A stretch of 64,000 bases of DNA, from positions 185,384,349-185,448,348 of the forward strand of contig NC_081842.1 in NCBI RefSeq assembly GCF_963259705.1, in the 5' to 3' direction. Each line of letters starts with the position of its first letter. The stretch's first letter is position 1. Origin of the DNA: Myotis daubentonii. Its lineage: Eukaryota > Chordata > Mammalia > Chiroptera > Vespertilionidae. This document shows positions 11,200 to 21,475 of this stretch, piece by piece. The position numbers and the translations under genes are program-made. Under the pieces are notes generated by a model. The model had not been told where the DNA came from, searched no databases, and worked only from the letters and a program-made list of their open reading frames with translations.

Positions 11200-11950
11200 T
11201 TAGTTACCCCCTCGTCAGAAACGTGATGAACAACATCCTAGTCTTAAAGCCTTTGATGCGATGTCACAATATTTAACTCTTTCATGTGTTAAATATATCT
11301 TAACATTGCACAAGAGATGTGTGGCCATTGTAGAAAGATTGAAAAACCCAGCGAAGGGCTCCCCGTAGAAGATGGCAGGTCGACACACGCGCTTTCCCGA
11401 AGCTCCACTGAAACAACAGCAAACAGATTTTATTAAAATATAAGCCACAGGGACCAAGAGCACAGGCGAGGCGATGGCGGCTGCAGCGAGGTGGGAAAGC
11501 TGCAGCTGACACCGCACTGGTCCATGCCAGCAACTGGATTTCAGGGGGGACCCCAAAAGGCTCAGCCCCAAAATTAAGTGGGGCTGAGCAGAGAGAGCAG
11601 TTAGACCCCCTGGCTCCCTCCCCTTGAGACTGAATGAACACCCCCTTCCCCCAACTTGCGCAGAAGTCTAGAGGTCTATTCCTTGGGGAAGGTCTCTGGC
11701 TTGGGGGGAGGGGGCTTGAGGGTGGGAAAACAGAAACATGCCTGAATGCTCGCATCCTGAATGTTGAGCCCCCAGCACCCATTTCCCTGCCCCACTCAGC
11801 TCCTGCACCTGGCGACCAGGCGCACACCTCTCGGCGGGAGATTGGAAGATGATGCAGCACCTGGTGAAACGGCTGGTCAGACCCCACCCCTCCCCCAGGC
11901 TCACTGTCAACCCGCAGGACCCCTGTGCACACAGCTTCCCATCAGCTTTA
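11200..11950. other. unrecognised DNA with a long minus-strand frame
   Basis: A 210-codon minus-strand frame (11300-11932) and a 118-codon frame (11215-11571) overlap in different phases. A splice-acceptor-like TTGCTGTTGTTTCAG lies at 11409-11423 on the minus strand, and an AATAAAAT occurs nearby. No domain is recognised, and composition explains the openness at least in part. Treated as noncoding. Confidence 0.3.
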
Positions 11951-11959
11951 AAAATTTTT

Positions 11960-12562
11960 CTCTTACACTTTATTTTTTCACCTAAGTTCAAAGAAAAATC
12001 CCAAGAATTTTTGTCTACTCTTCACCAAATCCACCTAATATGTACATATTTTTTACTGAACATGATGTCACTTTATCCCTGAATAATTCAGTGTGTGTTT
12101 CTCAAAACCAAAGACATTCTTTTTAACATTGAAATTAACATTGATTCAGGGCTATTATATCTACAGACCTTATTCAGATTTCGCCAACTGTGCCAATAAT
12201 GTGCTTTAGAGCAGAAAATCCAGATCATGTGCTGCATTTAGGTGTCATGTGTCTTTAGTCCCCTTTAATCTGAAGCAGTTTCTCAGTCTGTCTTTGCCTT
12301 CATAACACTGACATTTTTTCAAGAGTGCGGGACAGGCTCTTGCAGAATGGCCCTCCGTTCGGGCATCTCTGATGCTTCCTCCTGATTTATGCACTGTTGG
12401 CAGGAGCAGCACAGAGGTGGTGCTGCCTTGCAGGGCATCGTATCCGGAGGCATACGGTGTCTGCTTATCCTGCGGCCTGTGATGTTCACTTTAATCACCT
12501 GTTTAAGGAGGTGTCGGCCAGACTTCTCCAGTGTGAGGTTATTGTTTTCCCCTTTATAATTA
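11960..12562 (+). mobile_element. old L1 3'UTR, first part
   Basis: Recognisable old L1 3'UTR wording: GTGTCATGTGTCTTTAGTC and TGATGTTCACTTTAATCACC near the insertion point. Helitron B splits it, and it resumes at 13018. Similar pieces occur at 19.1-19.4 and 39.1-39.5 kb. Confidence 0.75.
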
Positions 12563-13017
12563 ACGAGAGGCCCGGTGCATGAAAATTCATGCAATGAAGG
12601 GGGGGTCCCTCAGCCCAGCCTGCCCCCTCTCACAGTCCAGGAGCCCTCAGGGGCGGTAGGTGAACTGGTGATTAGGGGAAGGTGACGCCCCATCACACCT
12701 CTGCTGCTACCACTGCCGGCAGCGCAAGCCTCAGCCAGCCCTGGTTACCTGAGCCTCGGGTGGCCCTGAGCTGCTGGGGGGGCTGAGGGGACTGGGGACT
12801 CTGGAGGCAGGTGCACGGAGCAGGCCCAGCCTTGCTGTGCACCTGCCACCCCGGTGGGGCTAAGGGGACTGGGCACCGCCATCTTGTGGCTGTGGGCGTT
12901 GCCATCTTTGAGGGTGGGACAGTCAATTAGCATATTCCCTCCTTATTGGCTGTGGGCACAGCCATCTTTGTGACAGTGTGAGGGTCAATTAGCATATTTC
13001 CTCGTTATTAGCTAGGA
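12563..13017 (-). mobile_element. HeliBat-type non-autonomous Helitron B
   Basis: Reading the minus strand, it starts TCCTAGCTAATAACGAGG at 13017. It ends near GTGCACCGGGCCTC-like sequence at about 12563-12590, including the degraded 3' hairpin (GGTGCATGAAAATTCATGCA on the plus strand). It lies cleanly in the L1 3'UTR, whose two halves read on across it. It carries no transposase. Confidence 0.88.
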
Positions 13018-13500
13018 TAAATGTCTATCACTCACTAGGTTTAGCATCATTGATTGTTCTTGCCTGAATCGATTGTTTTTAAAAATGTTTTAATGAATCA
13101 ATTGTTATCATGATGTTACCTGGTGGTAATTTTCTATTTTCACCATTCCTTTTATATTTTTTAGTTTTCTACTGCCAGAAGGAAGAGCTTTCTCTTCTTC
13201 CCATACGTTTATTTATAAAGTCATATCAATGTGAACTCATGGATTTTATTTCAGTCAATGAGTTATAGTCTGTTACTAGTGAGTGTCTACCTACCTATAT
13301 CTATATCTACTCAGTTTGTCCTGCATTTATTCAGCGGGCACGCTTTCAAGCTGGTCCTTGTGTCCATCGTTATGTCATGTCTTGGAGCTCTTTCTGCCAC
13401 AAAGAGTTATCTGGGCTCATCTACTACTTTTTCTGCCCTAGTCCAGGAATCAGCCATTTCTTCAAGAAGCGTTGGTTCTTTTAGGAATGCCTCACATAGA
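13018..13500 (+). mobile_element. old L1 3'UTR, second part
   Basis: Continues the element broken by Helitron B: ATTGTTCTTGCCTGAATCGA, then the AAGGAAGAGCTTTCTCTTCT phrase and AGTCAATGAGTTATAGTCTG. Confidence 0.75.
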
Positions 13501-14090
13501 GGTAAGAAAGGGTCACCAGAGAGCCAAGGAAAGTATCTAGTAGAAAAGACAGAGACTAGATTAAAAAAAAAAAGGAATACACGAACAAACAAACAAATAC
13601 AAGCTACTTGGCAGAAAGAGACTCTGTAGGGAGAGAAAAACTAAAAATCCAATACACTGTCATGAGAATTTTCAGCCAAGAGAAGCTATTACATCTGTTA
13701 AAGAAGAATAGGATGCTACAAAAAGATCAATCAGGGAAGAAAAACTCTTGGATGCTAAATATTTGAAAGCATAAATGAAAAACTCAATTGAGAGGCTATG
13801 AGATAAAGCTGAGGAGACATCCTGAAAGGTGAGGCAAAAAGACAGAGATGGAAAATGTAAGGGCAAAAGTAAACAGAGCTACGAATTCTGAAGGGTAGAT
13901 GTTCTAGAAAAAGGGAAGAAAAAAGACAGACACAAGGTCTGTGGTAAGGGGGGCCTGGGTGTTGGTAGACATGGGCAAACCAGCTTTTCATAGAAAGAGG
14001 GATAGAGCTGCTGTTTCAGGGTATTTGAAGGCTGCTAGGTGTGCTGGCAAATTTTTAACAACCAGCTCTCCAAAAATATATGCATATTCA
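13501..14090. other. A-rich unrecognised DNA
   Basis: Purine-rich, with several AAAA runs (13561-13600). It may be further decayed L1, but I cannot place it. No gene seen. Confidence 0.35.
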
Positions 14091-14839
14091 GGGCAGGCAA
14101 AAGTAGGTTTATAGTTGTGAGTACCTGTGACACAGTTTATTATTGTACTAGAGACCCGGTGCACAAAATTCGTGCCGGGGGGGGGGGGGGGGAGAGGAAG
14201 GGGGGTCCCCTTAGCCCAGCCTGCACCCTTTCCATTCTGGGACCTCTGGCTCCTAATCGCTCACCTGCCTGCCTGCCTGGTCACCCCGAACTGCCCCCCC
14301 CACTGGCCTGGTCACCCCTAACTGCCCACCACTGCCAGCCAGATTGCCCCAAACTTCCCCCTCCCTGCTGGCTTGGTAGCTCCTAACTGCCCCCCCCCCC
14401 ACCAGCCTGGTTGCCCCCAACTGTCCCCCTGCCAGCCTAGTTGCCCCTCACTGCCCCTTCTGCCAACCTGATCACCCCCAACTTCCCCCCCCCCCCCCGC
14501 TGGCCTGGTCGCCTCTTACTGCCCCCCTACTGGCCTGATCACCCCTAACTGCCATCCTTGTCACCGCTAACTGCCTCCCCCTGCTGGCCTGGTTGCCCCC
14601 AACTGCCCCCCCTGCTGGCCTGGTCACCCTTTATGGCGCCCCCTCTGGCCTGGCCGCCCCATGCAGCCTGCTGTTCAGTCATTTGGTTGTCCCTCACTAA
14701 CCTCCCTGCCAGCCTGGTTGTAGGCAACCATCTTGTGAGGGCGTGATGGTCAATTTGCATATCACATCTTTATTATATAGGATTATTAATCTTGTTTTAT
14801 TTATTTGTATTACAATAGTAAACCTACTTTTGCCCACCC
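14091..14839. mobile_element. mariner-type MITE, split by Helitron C
   Basis: Left end GGGCAGGCAAAAGTAGGTTT (14091) and right end AACCTACTTTTGCCCACCC (to 14839) form inverted repeats. Without Helitron C the element is about 115 bp, a MITE with no transposase. TATATGCAT occurs on both outer sides. Confidence 0.75.
14148..14782 (-). mobile_element. HeliBat-type non-autonomous Helitron C with minisatellite
   Basis: On the plus strand it opens CTAGAGACCCGGTGCACAAA and closes TTTATTATATAGGA, i.e. a minus-strand TC...CTAG Helitron. About a dozen 30-33-bp units (ACTGCCCCCC + TGGCCTGGTCACCCCTA type) fill 14265-14720. A G run follows the hairpin at 14177-14192. Confidence 0.92.
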
Positions 14840-15119
14840 ATGTATATGCATCCATAAGTTTACTATACATTTTATTGATGTGAATATCACAAAATCCTAT
14901 CTAATAAAAGAGAAAAATGGTAATTGGCGTACGACGATACCCTTTTCATTGGCTAATCAGGGCTATATGCAAATTAACTGCCAACTATGATTGGCAGTTA
15001 ACTGCCAACAAGATGGTGGTTAATTTGCATATGTAGGCACAATGCAGGGAGGTGAAAGGGAAAGCAGGAAGAAGCCCCCTGCCACTGACAGTGATCGGAA
15101 ACCCAGGGGGGGGCTAAGA

Positions 15120-15173
15120 GCTGGGGGGCAGGGCAAAGGCGGCCCTGGGGCCGCCTTTGCCCTGCCCCCCAGC
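15120..15173. repeat. perfect hairpin/palindrome in Helitron D
   Basis: Arms 15120-15144 and 15149-15173 are perfect reverse complements around the loop CTGG. The arms are GC-rich (GGGCAAAGGCGGCC core). Confidence 0.97.
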
Positions 15174-15284
15174 CATGATCGGAGAATCAGGCGCCTTTGC
15201 CGCCCTGGCCAGTGATAGCAGGAAGTAGGGGTGGAGCCAGCGATGGGAGCTGGGCACGGTCGAAGCTGGCAGTCCCGGGAGCTA

Positions 15285-15745
15285 GGGGTCCCTTGCCTGG
15301 GCCTAAAGCGGAGCCCACGATTGCGGGGCCGCTGCAGCTGCGGGTCCCCGCTGCCCGGGCCGGACACCTAGGCCAGAGGCCTCAGGCCTGGTCAAGGGGC
15401 CGATCCGGTGATTGGTGATCGGAGGGTGATGAGGGTCAACTCCTCTGGCCGAGGCATCAGGCCTGGGCGGGGGGCGGAGCCGGGGATAGGGGGGATATGA
15501 TGGTCCCCTTGCCCAGGCCTGAAGCCTGGGTCAGAGGCGTCAGGCTTGGGCGGGGGGTGGAGCAAGCGATCAGAGGGAGATGGGGGTCCCCTGCCCAGGC
15601 ATGATTCCTGGGCCAGAGGCCTCAGGCCTGGGCGGGGGCCAGAGCCAGTGATCAGGGGGAGATGGGGGTCCCCTGTCCAAGCCTGACACCTCTGTCAGAG
15701 GCGTCAGGCCTGGGCAAGGGGCCGATCCTGCGATTGGAGGGTGAT
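15285..15745. repeat. tandem repeat in Helitron D, about 5 units of 83-90 bp
   Basis: Each unit has GTCAGAGG or CCAGAGG, then TCAGGCCTGGGC, a GGGGC run and GATGGGGGTCC. Unit landmarks lie near 15378, 15448, 15538, 15621 and 15704. Confidence 0.85.
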
Positions 15746-15853
15746 GGGGGTCAACGCCTGAGGGCTCCCAGTATGTGAGAGGGGGCAGGCTGGGCTGAGG
15801 GACACTCCCCCCACACACACCCAGTGCACGAATTTCGTGCACCGGGCCCCTAG

Positions 15854-16328
15854 TTTACAATAATAAAATATAAAATATTCTTTATTGTAAATTCTATTTA
15901 GCCAATTGATTCTCACAGAATACTTCCACTGATTTTTGCCAAATGCTTATGTTTGTAGTTAACAATGGTTTGCCATTCAACCATAATTTGACAATGGGGT
16001 TCAATTCCAATCTGATTTTTTTCATATAAATTTATTGCCATTAAATCTGATAGATATTCTTCTGTAAAACCATTTCCCAAACCTCACACAAATTATAGTT
16101 GTAAAATTGAAACCTCTTTTAGCTTTAGCACTACATATTTTGGAATTTCACCTTTTTGTCAATGATATGAAGGACTTTTTTTCTGCATTAGATAAAATGC
16201 ATTAGTTTTCAAATGTTGGAGAAATAGTTCCTCACTATTTTATGTGATTTACCATGTAACAGCTGCAGACCTTACATGTTAACAATCTTCATTATTAACA
16301 TTTTCTACATCACTTTCAAATGTCTAGA
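15854..16328. other. AT-rich unrecognised DNA
   Basis: No gene, no named repeat. Could be decayed DNA-transposon sequence, judged only from its adjacency to the hAT-like piece that follows. Confidence 0.35.
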
Positions 16329-16560
16329 GGAGAGGTCAGCAAACTTGTAAAAGGTGAGATAGTAAATATTTTAGGCATTATGATTTCTGTTACATATTCT
16401 TTGTCATTTTTTCAGCATTTAAAAATGCGAAAATCATTCTTAGATCACCATACAAAAATAACATGTTGTCTAAACTGATTCTAGTTGTTGTCTAGACAAT
16501 CAACAAAACAGTAACTCAAGCCTGATTTGTCATGTTTGCCCATTTCTGTGGTGTAAATAC
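16329..16560. mobile_element. old hAT-Charlie fragment
   Basis: GAGGTCAGCAAACTTGTAAA followed by AGATAGTAAATATTTTAGGC is a familiar Charlie-type terminal phrase. The other terminus is not clear. Confidence 0.55.
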
Positions 16561-17265
16561 TCTCACCCTGGCTGATTTCAACTTACTAATGTGATGTCCC
16601 TGAATACAGAGTTGGGGAGAGAGGTGCAGTAGCATGCCGTTATATAGCATTTATGTCATAGAGCGACGGTAGATTAAATAACCTCAAGAACATAGAGAGT
16701 AGTGAAATGTAAGACAATAATCAGCAAGTAATACATTTTGAGTATGCATCACCTTTGTTTTTCTACACAGCTTTATCTAATTGTAAATGCATTGAATTTA
16801 ATTTTCAATAGTGGTGGAATTATTTCAATGCAAGGGGAACAGGTGGGGGGGAATGGAAGAAGACTGGTGGGGGGTTTAGGGGTGAGTTCAGTCTCTAATC
16901 AAGGTCAGAACTCAATCTATGGGTAGGGCCAGGCTCAGGCTATGACCTTCATCATGGCTCAGTCTTTATAGGGCTCCGTCTAGGGTTAATTTTGGGGCTC
17001 GATATATGACCTGGTGAAGCAGAATGACCCCTGCACAACTGGCACCTCAATCCCAAGCCTCTCTATTTACAGTCCTGGGAATCAATTCATGGACCTCAGG
17101 CTAAGCAGAGGCTGAGTTATTGTGGATTTCCCCGTCTTCTGAGCGAAGCATCTCCTCCTGTCATCTCTGTATTTGCCACTAGAGGGCAGAAGAGACTTGA
17201 CTAAAAAGGAAAATGTCAGTGGAACCTTCATCCAGGACACAGGCTGAAACCTGAGCCAGGCTTGG
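16561..17265. other. unique DNA
   Basis: No gene recognised. It contains the CTCF-like site at 17174-17192, listed separately. Confidence 0.4.
17174..17192 (+). promoter_or_regulatory. CTCF-like motif
   Basis: TGCCACTAGAGGGCAGAAG fits the CCACNAGGNGGCAG core. Single-motif evidence; occupancy cannot be judged. Confidence 0.5.
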
Positions 17266-17335
17266 TTGGGGGCGGGGGGGGGGGGGGGGGGGGGGAGGGG
17301 GGGGCGGGGGGGGGCGGATCTGAGTGGGGTGGGGG
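17266..17335. repeat. long G tract
   Basis: More than 50 G in about 70 bases, broken by a few A, C or T. A strong quadruplex candidate and hard to sequence, so its length is doubtful. Confidence 0.95.
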
Positions 17336-17609
17336 AGAAATTTTCACTCTCTACTTGCAGGACCACCATGGCTCCAGGATAGCCTTCTGGCTGAGGCTCA
17401 GCTCAGAGGTTCAGAGGCCAGACTCTGGACGTCTAACTGACCCTAACCCCCACCCCTCACCCCACCTGAGCCTTGGCTCTGCCTCTCTGAACAAATGATA
17501 CATTCCCGAAGGTTGAGAGTGGGGTGGATTGCTTTTGTATTCCCAGTGCCTGGCACAGAGACCAGCATTGAGTGGGTGCTTAGGAAATATTTCCTGAATC
17601 AGTACTTGG

Positions 17610-17663
17610 AGGGTGGGCAGTGCAGTATGTGGGAAAGAGCCTGGCTTTAGAATGAGACATGAT

Positions 17664-17706
<43 letters not shown>

Positions 17707-18110
17707 TTTTAAATATATTTTATTGATTTTTTACAGAGAGGAAGAGAGAGAGATAGAGAGTTAGAAACATCGATGAGAGAGAAACATCGATCAGCTGCCT
17801 CCTGCACATCTACTGGGGATGTGCCCGCAACCCAGGTACATGCCCCTGACCGGAATCGAACCTGGGACCTTTCAGTCTGCAGGCCGACGCTCTATCCACT
17901 GAGCCAAACCGGTTTCGGCTAGAATGAGACATGATTTAAAGTCTAGCTCTAGCTGTGTGACCTTAAGCAAGTCACTTAGCCTCTCTGAGCCTCTGATTGT
18001 CCATCTGTAAGAGAAAACCCAATATCTAACTTGAAGGGCTGTTGTGAGGATTAAATGAAACGACAAGGGAATGGATCCGGTATACACTAATTGCTTAATA
18101 AAAAGGGGGC
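17610..18110 (+). mobile_element. MIR SINE split by a Ves SINE
   Basis: Left part GAAAGAGCCTGGCTTTAGAA; right part TGTGTGACCTTAAGCAAGTC and GATTAAATGAAA. The Ves SINE at 17667-17920 separates the halves. Confidence 0.8.
17667..17920 (-). mobile_element. Ves SINE with an ATTT microsatellite tail
   Basis: Antisense Ves body with B-box complement CCGGAATCGAACC. An 18-bp target duplication, AGAATGAGACATGATTTA, is intact at 17649-17666 and 17921-17938. The poly-A tail has become about twelve TTTA units. The perfect duplication marks a young copy. Confidence 0.96.
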
Positions 18111-18364
18111 AAATATTAGGATAAAGTTTTGAGGATGGTGAGCAATCAGGTATGGATTAAGGAACAGATGGGAGATGAAAGATGTGATTGTCAGAGAAGG
18201 AGGCTAAAGGCCATGAAGGAGCCCGAAGGCCACGTTAAGGAAATTGGTTTTCTTCTGTCGACAATGGGGAGCCCCTGAGGAACTCTTGGTCTATTTGGTG
18301 AGATGGACCCAAGTACACAGGAAGCGTCTTATCTCAGCTCCTTGGCAATCCCACTGACTGAGAA

Positions 18365-18681
18365 TCTAGTACACACACACTTAATTTGGGAATTATTTCA
18401 AATTTGCAGAAAAGTTGCAAGTATAGGAGGAAGAATACCATCTCCCTTTGATCCAGAGTCACCTATTGTAAATTGTCACATTGCTTTATCTTTTCCCCCT
18501 CCCTTTCTCTCTGTATATTATTTTTTATTCTTGAACCCCTTGAGAGTAAGTTGCATATGTCATGACCCTTTGCCTATAAATACTTCAGTATGTACTTTGG
18601 AAGGATAAGAAATTTTCTCACGTAAACACAAGGCAGTTATCAACTTCAGTAAATTTATCATTGATGAACTTTAATCAATTA
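18365..18681 (+). mobile_element. old L1 3'UTR
   Basis: Phrases AATTATTTCAAATTTGCAGA and CACCTATTGTAAATTGTCAC mark an old L1 3' region. It appears to continue beyond an inserted LTR remnant at 18800. Confidence 0.6.
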
Positions 18682-18800
18682 TGAACTGGATAGCCGGAAT
18701 AATGCCCTCCAAAGATGTTCATGTCCTAAATAAATCTGTGGTTTAAGCCACTAAATTTGTGATCACTTGTTATAGCAGCAATAGAAAACCAATACTAATA
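18682..18800 (+). mobile_element. MLT1-like LTR remnant
   Basis: GGTTTAAGCCACTAAATTTG followed by GTTATAGCAGCAATAGAAAA is the familiar 3' part of MaLR LTRs. Confidence 0.65.
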
Positions 18801-18856
18801 TTTTCATTAATTATGACCATAGTCTGATTCTGTCCATTGATATAGCAATGTTCTTT

Positions 18857-19110
18857 TTAAAAATATATTTTAATATGTTTATTACATATTTTTAAAATAT
18901 GTTTTTAATATTTTTAAATTGATTTCAGAGAGGAAGAGAGAAATAGAAACATCAGTGATGAGAGAGAATCATTGATTGGCTGTCTCCTGCATGCTCCCCA
19001 CTGGGGGTTGAGCCTGCAACCCAGGCATGTGCCTTTGACCAGAATCAAACCTGGGACCCTTTAGTCCACAGGCCGACACTCTATCCACTGAGCCAAACCA
19101 GCTAGGGCTC
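18857..19110 (-). mobile_element. Ves SINE
   Basis: Antisense body with CAACCCAGGCATGTGCC and CACTGAGCCAAACCAGCTAG. Target duplications TAGCAATGTTCTTT at 18843-18856 and 19111-19124 are exact. Confidence 0.95.
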
Positions 19111-19124
19111 TAGCAATGTTCTTT

Positions 19125-19400
19125 ATAGCATTTTCTCCCTCTAATACACGACGACACATTGTATTTAGTTGTTGTATCTCTTTCATTTTCTATAACTTGG
19201 ACTAGCTCCTTAGCATTTCCTCGTATCTTATGACAAGGACAGTTTTGAAGATACAGCCTGCCCCCTCCCCCGGCCCCTTTTCACTTTGAGTTTGTCTGCT
19301 GTGTTGTGATTAGATTCAGGTGCTGCACCAGTGGCTGGGACGCTGCATACGTGATGTGTCCTTTCCAGGTGACATTGGGAGACACTCAGTGTCCCTCTAC
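19125..19400 (+). mobile_element. old L1 3'UTR
   Basis: TGTTGTATCTCTTTCATTTT and GTTGTGATTAGATTCAGGTG echo the same UTR family as 12.0-13.5 kb. Its right edge is diffuse. Confidence 0.6.
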
Positions 19401-19714
19401 CTCTCGTTGGTGATGTTAATCGGTCCCATGGTGGAGGTATTTTTAATGCTCGGTGCCTCGAAAAGCACCCCACGTGGCGGGTACAATTTCCACCAAGGTT
19501 GTCACTGATCTGCTGGGAACTGGGCACCAGGAGATAAGTGACACCCAATGCCTGCCTCTGAGGACAGCATAGCCTCCCAAGACGCTCCCAGCCAAGTGGA
19601 CGTTCATTCACTCATGCATCACTCTACACCTACTTACAGAGCGCCTGCGGGGGCCTGGGCTAGGACACGAAGGTGAGCAGCAGGGCTGGTGCTTACCTTC
19701 ATGATGCCTACCGT

Positions 19715-19830
19715 GCAGTGAAGGGGATGATTGAATGAGATTGCGGTGTCCCCAGCACCTAGATTGTGCCGGTCACACAATGGCTGCTCAGTAAATAGGG
19801 GTTGACTAAATGAATTGCGAAACATGAGAG
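19715..19830 (+). mobile_element. MIR 3' part
   Basis: CCCAGCACCTAGATTGTGCC then GCTGCTCAGTAAATAGGGGT. Confidence 0.5.
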
Positions 19831-19889
19831 CAGCATCAATTGAAGGCAATGTTTTGCTCCTCCTCCCTTAACGAGTGGGAAACAGGCTG

Positions 19890-20460
19890 AGAGAGGGGAA
19901 AATAGCCCTCTATGGCCCAACCCGAGGTGGTAAGTCCTGGTCCTCACAAGCAGAATAGGCCAGTAGGTTGGAGTTTCCTGTCTGTGGGCGGCTGGAGGTT
20001 GTCTCACCCCAGAAGGAGCTGTCTCGCCTGCCTTCCTGCTGGGCTGCCTCCCGATCCTGCTCTGGGGCCTGGGCCCCCTGATTGGGCCTGCGACTATTTA
20101 GTCAGCGATAATATTGGATTTACTTTCAACTCTGAATTGCATCAAACATCGCCAGTGACATTTAGCTGACACACAAGGAGGAGGCTGGCATTTTTAGATT
20201 GTTAGCGTGTTACAGATGTAGAAGTGGGTTGTGTTGGGGCGTCTGGTTTATTGTTAATTAGATGGAGCCGGTGAGGCCTCCTCAGTGAGTGGGTGGATAA
20301 GCCCTTCCATAGCTCCCTCTTCAGACCGACTTCAAACCCCCTCCCAGAAATTAATGAGGCCCTGCCAATTTTCCCATTGTGGTGGGAATTCATTTCAGAG
20401 GTTTGGGGAGCAAAGGACAAAGTGAATTGTTCTCCATCTGTGGTTCTCTTTTATATTTCA
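19890..20460. promoter_or_regulatory. candidate conserved noncoding element
   Basis: Unique, balanced-composition DNA without repeats. It has homeodomain-type cores (GTTAATTAGATG near 20254; AATTAATGAGG near 20349) and symmetric AT islands. No exon features. Conservation cannot be tested here; the call is inference from texture. Confidence 0.3.
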
Positions 20461-20559
20461 ATTATGCCCTGACAACTTACTGTCTTTCTTCTTTGCAACT
20501 GAGAGATAAGTGAAAGGAAGACAGTCAGATTTAGAGAACAATTCACTTTAGTTCAACAT

Positions 20560-20770
20560 TTACACTTCAACAAATATTTTTTGGATGTTTATTAGCTGAA
20601 TCCAGGTGAATTCCTTATCCTCTCTGCCTCAGTTATCTCATCTGTTAATTGGGGGGTGATAATAGTCCTACCTCATAGGGTTGGTTGTTGTAAGAAGTAA
20701 ATAAATTTAACTATTCAAAGTGCTCAGGGTAGTGCTTGGCACATAGTAGGCACTACATCCCATTCTGTAC
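20560..20770 (+). mobile_element. MIR SINE
   Basis: CTCAGTTATCTCATCTGTTA, then CTACCTCATAGGGTTGG and GCTTGGCACATAGTAGGC. Confidence 0.8.
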
Positions 20771-20799
20771 CCCCTACTAATATTACTATGCTTATGATC

Positions 20800-21050
20800 A
20801 GTGTGGTGGATACTGAGGAGATACAAAGTTGTGGATGATTCTCCTCACCCCTCAGGTAACTTACAATCTCATGGAGGAGATGAACGTATCCATAAGCAAC
20901 TCTTCAGAGTCTATGATTGCATTTTTTCAAGACTCTATGATTATAGGACCTGAAAGTTCTATGATTTAATATTTTTAGGATTCTTTGAATTCAGGGCCCT
21001 ACCATTCTATGGGTCTATGAGTCTAAGGTTCTGTGATTTTTAGTGCTAAG
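20800..21050. mobile_element. L2/L3 (CR1-type) remnant with TTCTATGATT tail
   Basis: 20811-20890 resembles L2-type wording. 20905-21050 repeats CTATGATT/TCTATGAG variants, the kind of degenerate tail left by L3/CR1 elements. Confidence 0.45.
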
Positions 21051-21079
21051 AGATGATCTGAAGTGACAAACACTGACTT

Positions 21080-21475
21080 GTTGGTCATCAAACCCATTCC
21101 CTCCTCCTTCTGGGCACACGGACTGTTTTGCCAGCCTCCTTGTAGTTAGATGTGGCCATGGAGCTGAGTTCTGGGCAAGGAAAATGGGTAGAAGTGATGT
21201 AGGCCACTGCCAGTCTGGCCTGTGAAACCTCCCATGGAATCCTCCACGCCTTTTCCTTTTCCATCTCCTGACTGAATGGAGAGCATACTAAGGACCCATT
21301 GGTGGGAAGAGCCACAATGTTTAAGGAGCCTGGGTTCCTGAATGAGCATGTGGAAGGTTATCTAGCCAGGAATGTGGGCAGGAACTGAACTTCTATTGTG
21401 TTAAGCCACCAAGACTTCAGGATTTATCTAATTTTGTGACAAAACTTTAGTACATTCAGGGTTTTGTTAGAAGTG
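21080..21475 (+). mobile_element. MLT1/MaLR-like LTR
   Basis: TGGCCATGGAGCTGAGTTCT, then AAGGAGCCTGGGTTCCTGAA and TTGTGTTAAGCCACCAAGA follow the order of a MaLR LTR. Confidence 0.5.

Larger units (their letters stand above)
14895..15853 (+). mobile_element. HeliBat-type non-autonomous Helitron D (959 bp)
   Basis: Starts TCCTATCTAATAAAAGAG and ends CCGGGCCCCTAG before T. The 3' hairpin GTGCACGAATTTCGTGCAC lies at 15824-15842. The interior carries a perfect 25-bp-arm palindrome (15120-15173) and about five tandem units of 83-90 bp (15378-15740). No Rep/helicase coding sequence remains. Confidence 0.95.

Noticed and set aside
11300..11932. 210-codon minus-strand frame
   Set aside because: Overlapped by several other frames in GC-rich DNA; no domain and no consistent splice structure.
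20905..21050. Novel TTCTATGATT minisatellite
   Set aside because: Better explained as the degenerate tail of an L3/CR1-type element.
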